A stretch of 6,504 nt of DNA from contig QHNU01000042.1 in assembly GCA_003218525.1 (NCBI GenBank), positions 1 through 6,504 on the forward strand. Reading direction: 5' to 3'. The notes beneath the pieces are model-generated. The model did no database searches, was not told the DNA's origin, and saw only the letters and a list, made by a program, of their open reading frames with translations. Shown piece by piece: positions 5,834 to 6,504 of this stretch. How positions within the stretch are numbered: position 1 is the stretch's first letter; the number at the start of each line of letters is the position of its first letter. The DNA comes from Verrucomicrobiota bacterium. Its GTDB lineage: Bacteria > Verrucomicrobiota > Verrucomicrobiia > Chthoniobacterales > UBA10450. The translations under genes were made by a program, and so were the position numbers.

Positions 5834-6504
5834 ATGAACTGCTGTCCAATCGTTGAGCTGCGGCAATATACCCTGCGTCCAGGGATGCGGGATATTCTTA
5901 TCGAACTGTTCGATCGAGAGTTTGTTGAAACCCAGGAAGCGTTGGGAATGTGTATCATCGGGCAATTCCGCGACCTGGATAATCCCGATCGATTTATCTG
6001 GCTCAGGGGCTTCCCTGATATGGCGAGGCGGGCGCGGGCGCTGCAGGCATTCTACAGCGGGCCGGTATGGAAGGCGCACCGCGAGGCGGCGAATGCCACA
6101 ATGATTGATACGGACAATGTCCTACTGCTACGTCCCGTGCGTGCGAACTCCGCCTTCCAGTTCGACTCTAGGATCCGTCCTGCACCGGGTATGAGTAATT
6201 CATCCGAAGGTTTTGTCGTACCCACTATCTACTATCTGAATGCGCCTGTCGGCGTGGCATTTGTCGACTTCTTCGAACGTGAGTTGAAACCCGCGCTGAC
6301 AGAAGTCGGTGCGCCAATCCTGGCCTATTTTGTCACTGAAAACAGCGCAAACACTTTTCCTGCATTGCCGGTGCGTGAAGGCGAGCATGTCTTCGTCTGG
6401 TTCTCGGCCTTCGCGAACAGCGCCAAATATGAAGACTTTGCAACAGCGTTTGCTCAACGCGCGGATCTTGCCGGAGAACTGAACTCTTATCTTAAAAGAT
6501 CTCC
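5834..6504 (+). CDS. NIPSNAP family protein, 3' end outside window
   Basis: The reading frame from ATG 5834 is open for 223 codons to the window edge. NIPSNAP domains are small ferredoxin-like alpha/beta-barrel folds; bacterial roles are mostly unknown. The N-terminal domain shows the family opening CCPIVELRQYTLRPGMRDIL, then ELFDREFVETQEALGM, IGQFRDLDNPDRFIWLRGF, MARRARALQAFY and GPVWKAHREAANATMIDTDN, ending with VLLLRP near residue 100. A second, more diverged half (VPTIYYLNAPVGVAFVDFFE, then FVWFSAFANSAKYEDF) looks like a repeat of the fold, as in two-domain NIPSNAP proteins. No signal peptide or membrane segment is evident, so it is probably cytoplasmic. An in-frame ATG at 5807 would add nine residues (MLEQSTILD) and shorten the gap to the HD gene to 17 bp. 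Neither start has a strong Shine-Dalgarno sequence, so the start is uncertain while the family is not. Confidence 0.92.
   Translation, partial: MNCCPIVELRQYTLRPGMRDILIELFDREFVETQEALGMCIIGQFRDLDNPDRFIWLRGFPDMARRARALQAFYSGPVWKAHREAANATMIDTDNVLLLRPVRANSAFQFDSRIRPAPGMSNSSEGFVVPTIYYLNAPVGVAFVDFFERELKPALTEVGAPILAYFVTENSANTFPALPVREGEHVFVWFSAFANSAKYEDFATAFAQRADLAGELNSYLKRS

Overview
The window reads as ordinary chromosomal DNA from a bacterium. The gene set suggests a soil or aquatic Verrucomicrobiota-like or Acidobacteriota-like organism: a type I sulfatase, an exported S9 prolyl-oligopeptidase-type peptidase, a YdeI-family gene, an HD hydrolase and a NIPSNAP protein, with moderate GC and few strong Shine-Dalgarno sites. 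This placement is an inference from gene content; no rRNA or marker gene is present. I see no tRNA, rRNA, CRISPR array, insertion sequence, integrase or phage gene.

Layout. The left edge (1-784, minus strand) holds the N-terminal 261 residues of a sulfatase whose C-terminus lies outside the window. A 118-bp divergent gap separates it from a 49-residue hydrophobic protein (903-1052, plus), which converges on a multi-pass membrane protein (1081-1740, minus). A second divergent gap, containing an imperfect inverted repeat, precedes a YdeI/OmpD-associated-family gene (1887-2459, plus). That gene is broken by two separate lesions: a one-base loss near 2311-2316 and a perfect 7-bp tandem duplication at 2395-2408. 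A 263-bp convergent gap (2460-2722) follows. It holds two short hairpins and a G-free pyrimidine tract but no convincing gene.

The largest gene is an exported S9 peptidase (2723-5023, minus), with a beta-propeller built of PD40-type blades followed by the alpha/beta-hydrolase domain and its Ser-Asp-His triad. It is divergent from an HD-domain phosphohydrolase (5172-5789, plus). A NIPSNAP-family gene (5834-6504, plus) follows on the same strand and runs off the right edge. These last two are the only plausible co-transcribed pair.

The genes alternate strand and share no evident pathway, so I do not see a coherent new system here. The most useful observations are the two-lesion YdeI pseudogene, the Gln at the normally invariant active-site His in the sulfatase GKW(H)LG motif, the potassium-channel-like pore signature in the membrane protein, and the structured, pyrimidine-rich convergent intergenic region.
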